Of a stretch of DNA of 64,000 bases, positions 63,904 to 64,000 are shown piece by piece. The first letter of the stretch is position 1. Each line of letters opens with the position of its first letter. Source of the stretch: Chrysaora quinquecirrha (taxonomy: Eukaryota; Cnidaria; Scyphozoa; Semaeostomeae; Pelagiidae); assembly GCA_014526335.1 (NCBI GenBank), contig JACTAT010000021.1:3533937-3597936 (forward strand), written 5' to 3'. A model generated the notes under the pieces. The model made no database searches. It was not told the DNA's origin and saw only the letters and a program-made list of their open reading frames with translations. The translations under genes were made by a program, and so were the position numbers.

Positions 63904-64000
63904 GTGATTTGATTTGATTTATTATCTAAAATATTCAGCTCACTCTTGTCTTACTTAAGCTTATTCTTGAGTTTGCCAGGTCACACATTGTTTTTATCAC
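63904..64000 (+). other. Intron of the right-edge gene
   Basis: Sequence after the GTGATT donor; no further exon before the window ends. Confidence 0.4.

Overview
This is AT-rich animal genomic DNA with short coding exons, GT-AG introns, and many small inverted-repeat elements and tRNA-derived SINEs. The spliced genes are metazoan orthologues: ARNT, GOLPH3, RPL17, RIOK2, a nucleoplasmin-like protein and Homer. Their sequence style and the repeat-rich introns suggest a cnidarian, probably an anthozoan such as a stony coral. That is an inference; no organellar or rRNA marker is present to prove it. All gene models below were assembled by eye from splice sites, reading phase and family knowledge.

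Layout. 1-1106: 3' part of an unrecognised gene on +, with one in-frame stop. 2978-5958: the last four exons of RIOK2 (+), a pre-40S ribosome maturation kinase; I could not find its kinase-domain exons upstream. 7634-18939: ARNT (-), a bHLH-PAS transcription factor, in 16 recognisable coding exons, with one family-typical exon not found and one 1-nt phase break. 18940-23781: intergenic, including about 1.4 kb of TTC/ATC satellite. 23782-26521: GOLPH3 (+), a Golgi PI4P effector, complete in three exons. 28098-36235: a roughly 4 kb tandem duplication, each copy holding a complete RPL17 gene (-) with a 5'-TOP first exon and what looks like a bidirectional promoter. 36266-39519: a nucleoplasmin-like acidic protein (+), complete in four coding exons. 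41484-60668: Homer (+), an EVH1/coiled-coil postsynaptic scaffold, in seven coding exons over 19 kb, with an apparent 1-nt frameshift near the C-terminus. 63761-63903: first coding exon of an unrecognised gene running off the right edge.

The genes are independently transcribed housekeeping and signalling genes, not an operon or defence island. The functional themes are ribosome biogenesis (RIOK2, RPL17 twice, possibly the nucleoplasmin-like histone/ribosomal chaperone), transcription (ARNT), Golgi trafficking (GOLPH3) and synaptic-type scaffolding (Homer).

The introns and spacers are full of transposable-element debris: at least eight families of short elements with terminal inverted repeats, three tRNA-derived SINE families, a 2 kb foldback element, a LINE reverse-transcriptase remnant, a mariner transposase remnant and several satellites. 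The strongest second-look items are the recent RPL17 tandem duplication with its duplicated bidirectional promoter, two apparent single-base losses that break otherwise intact host genes, the multi-copy GGCTAAACTAGGAGAC element family, and an irregular array of about ten copies of a 22-bp motif downstream of Homer.
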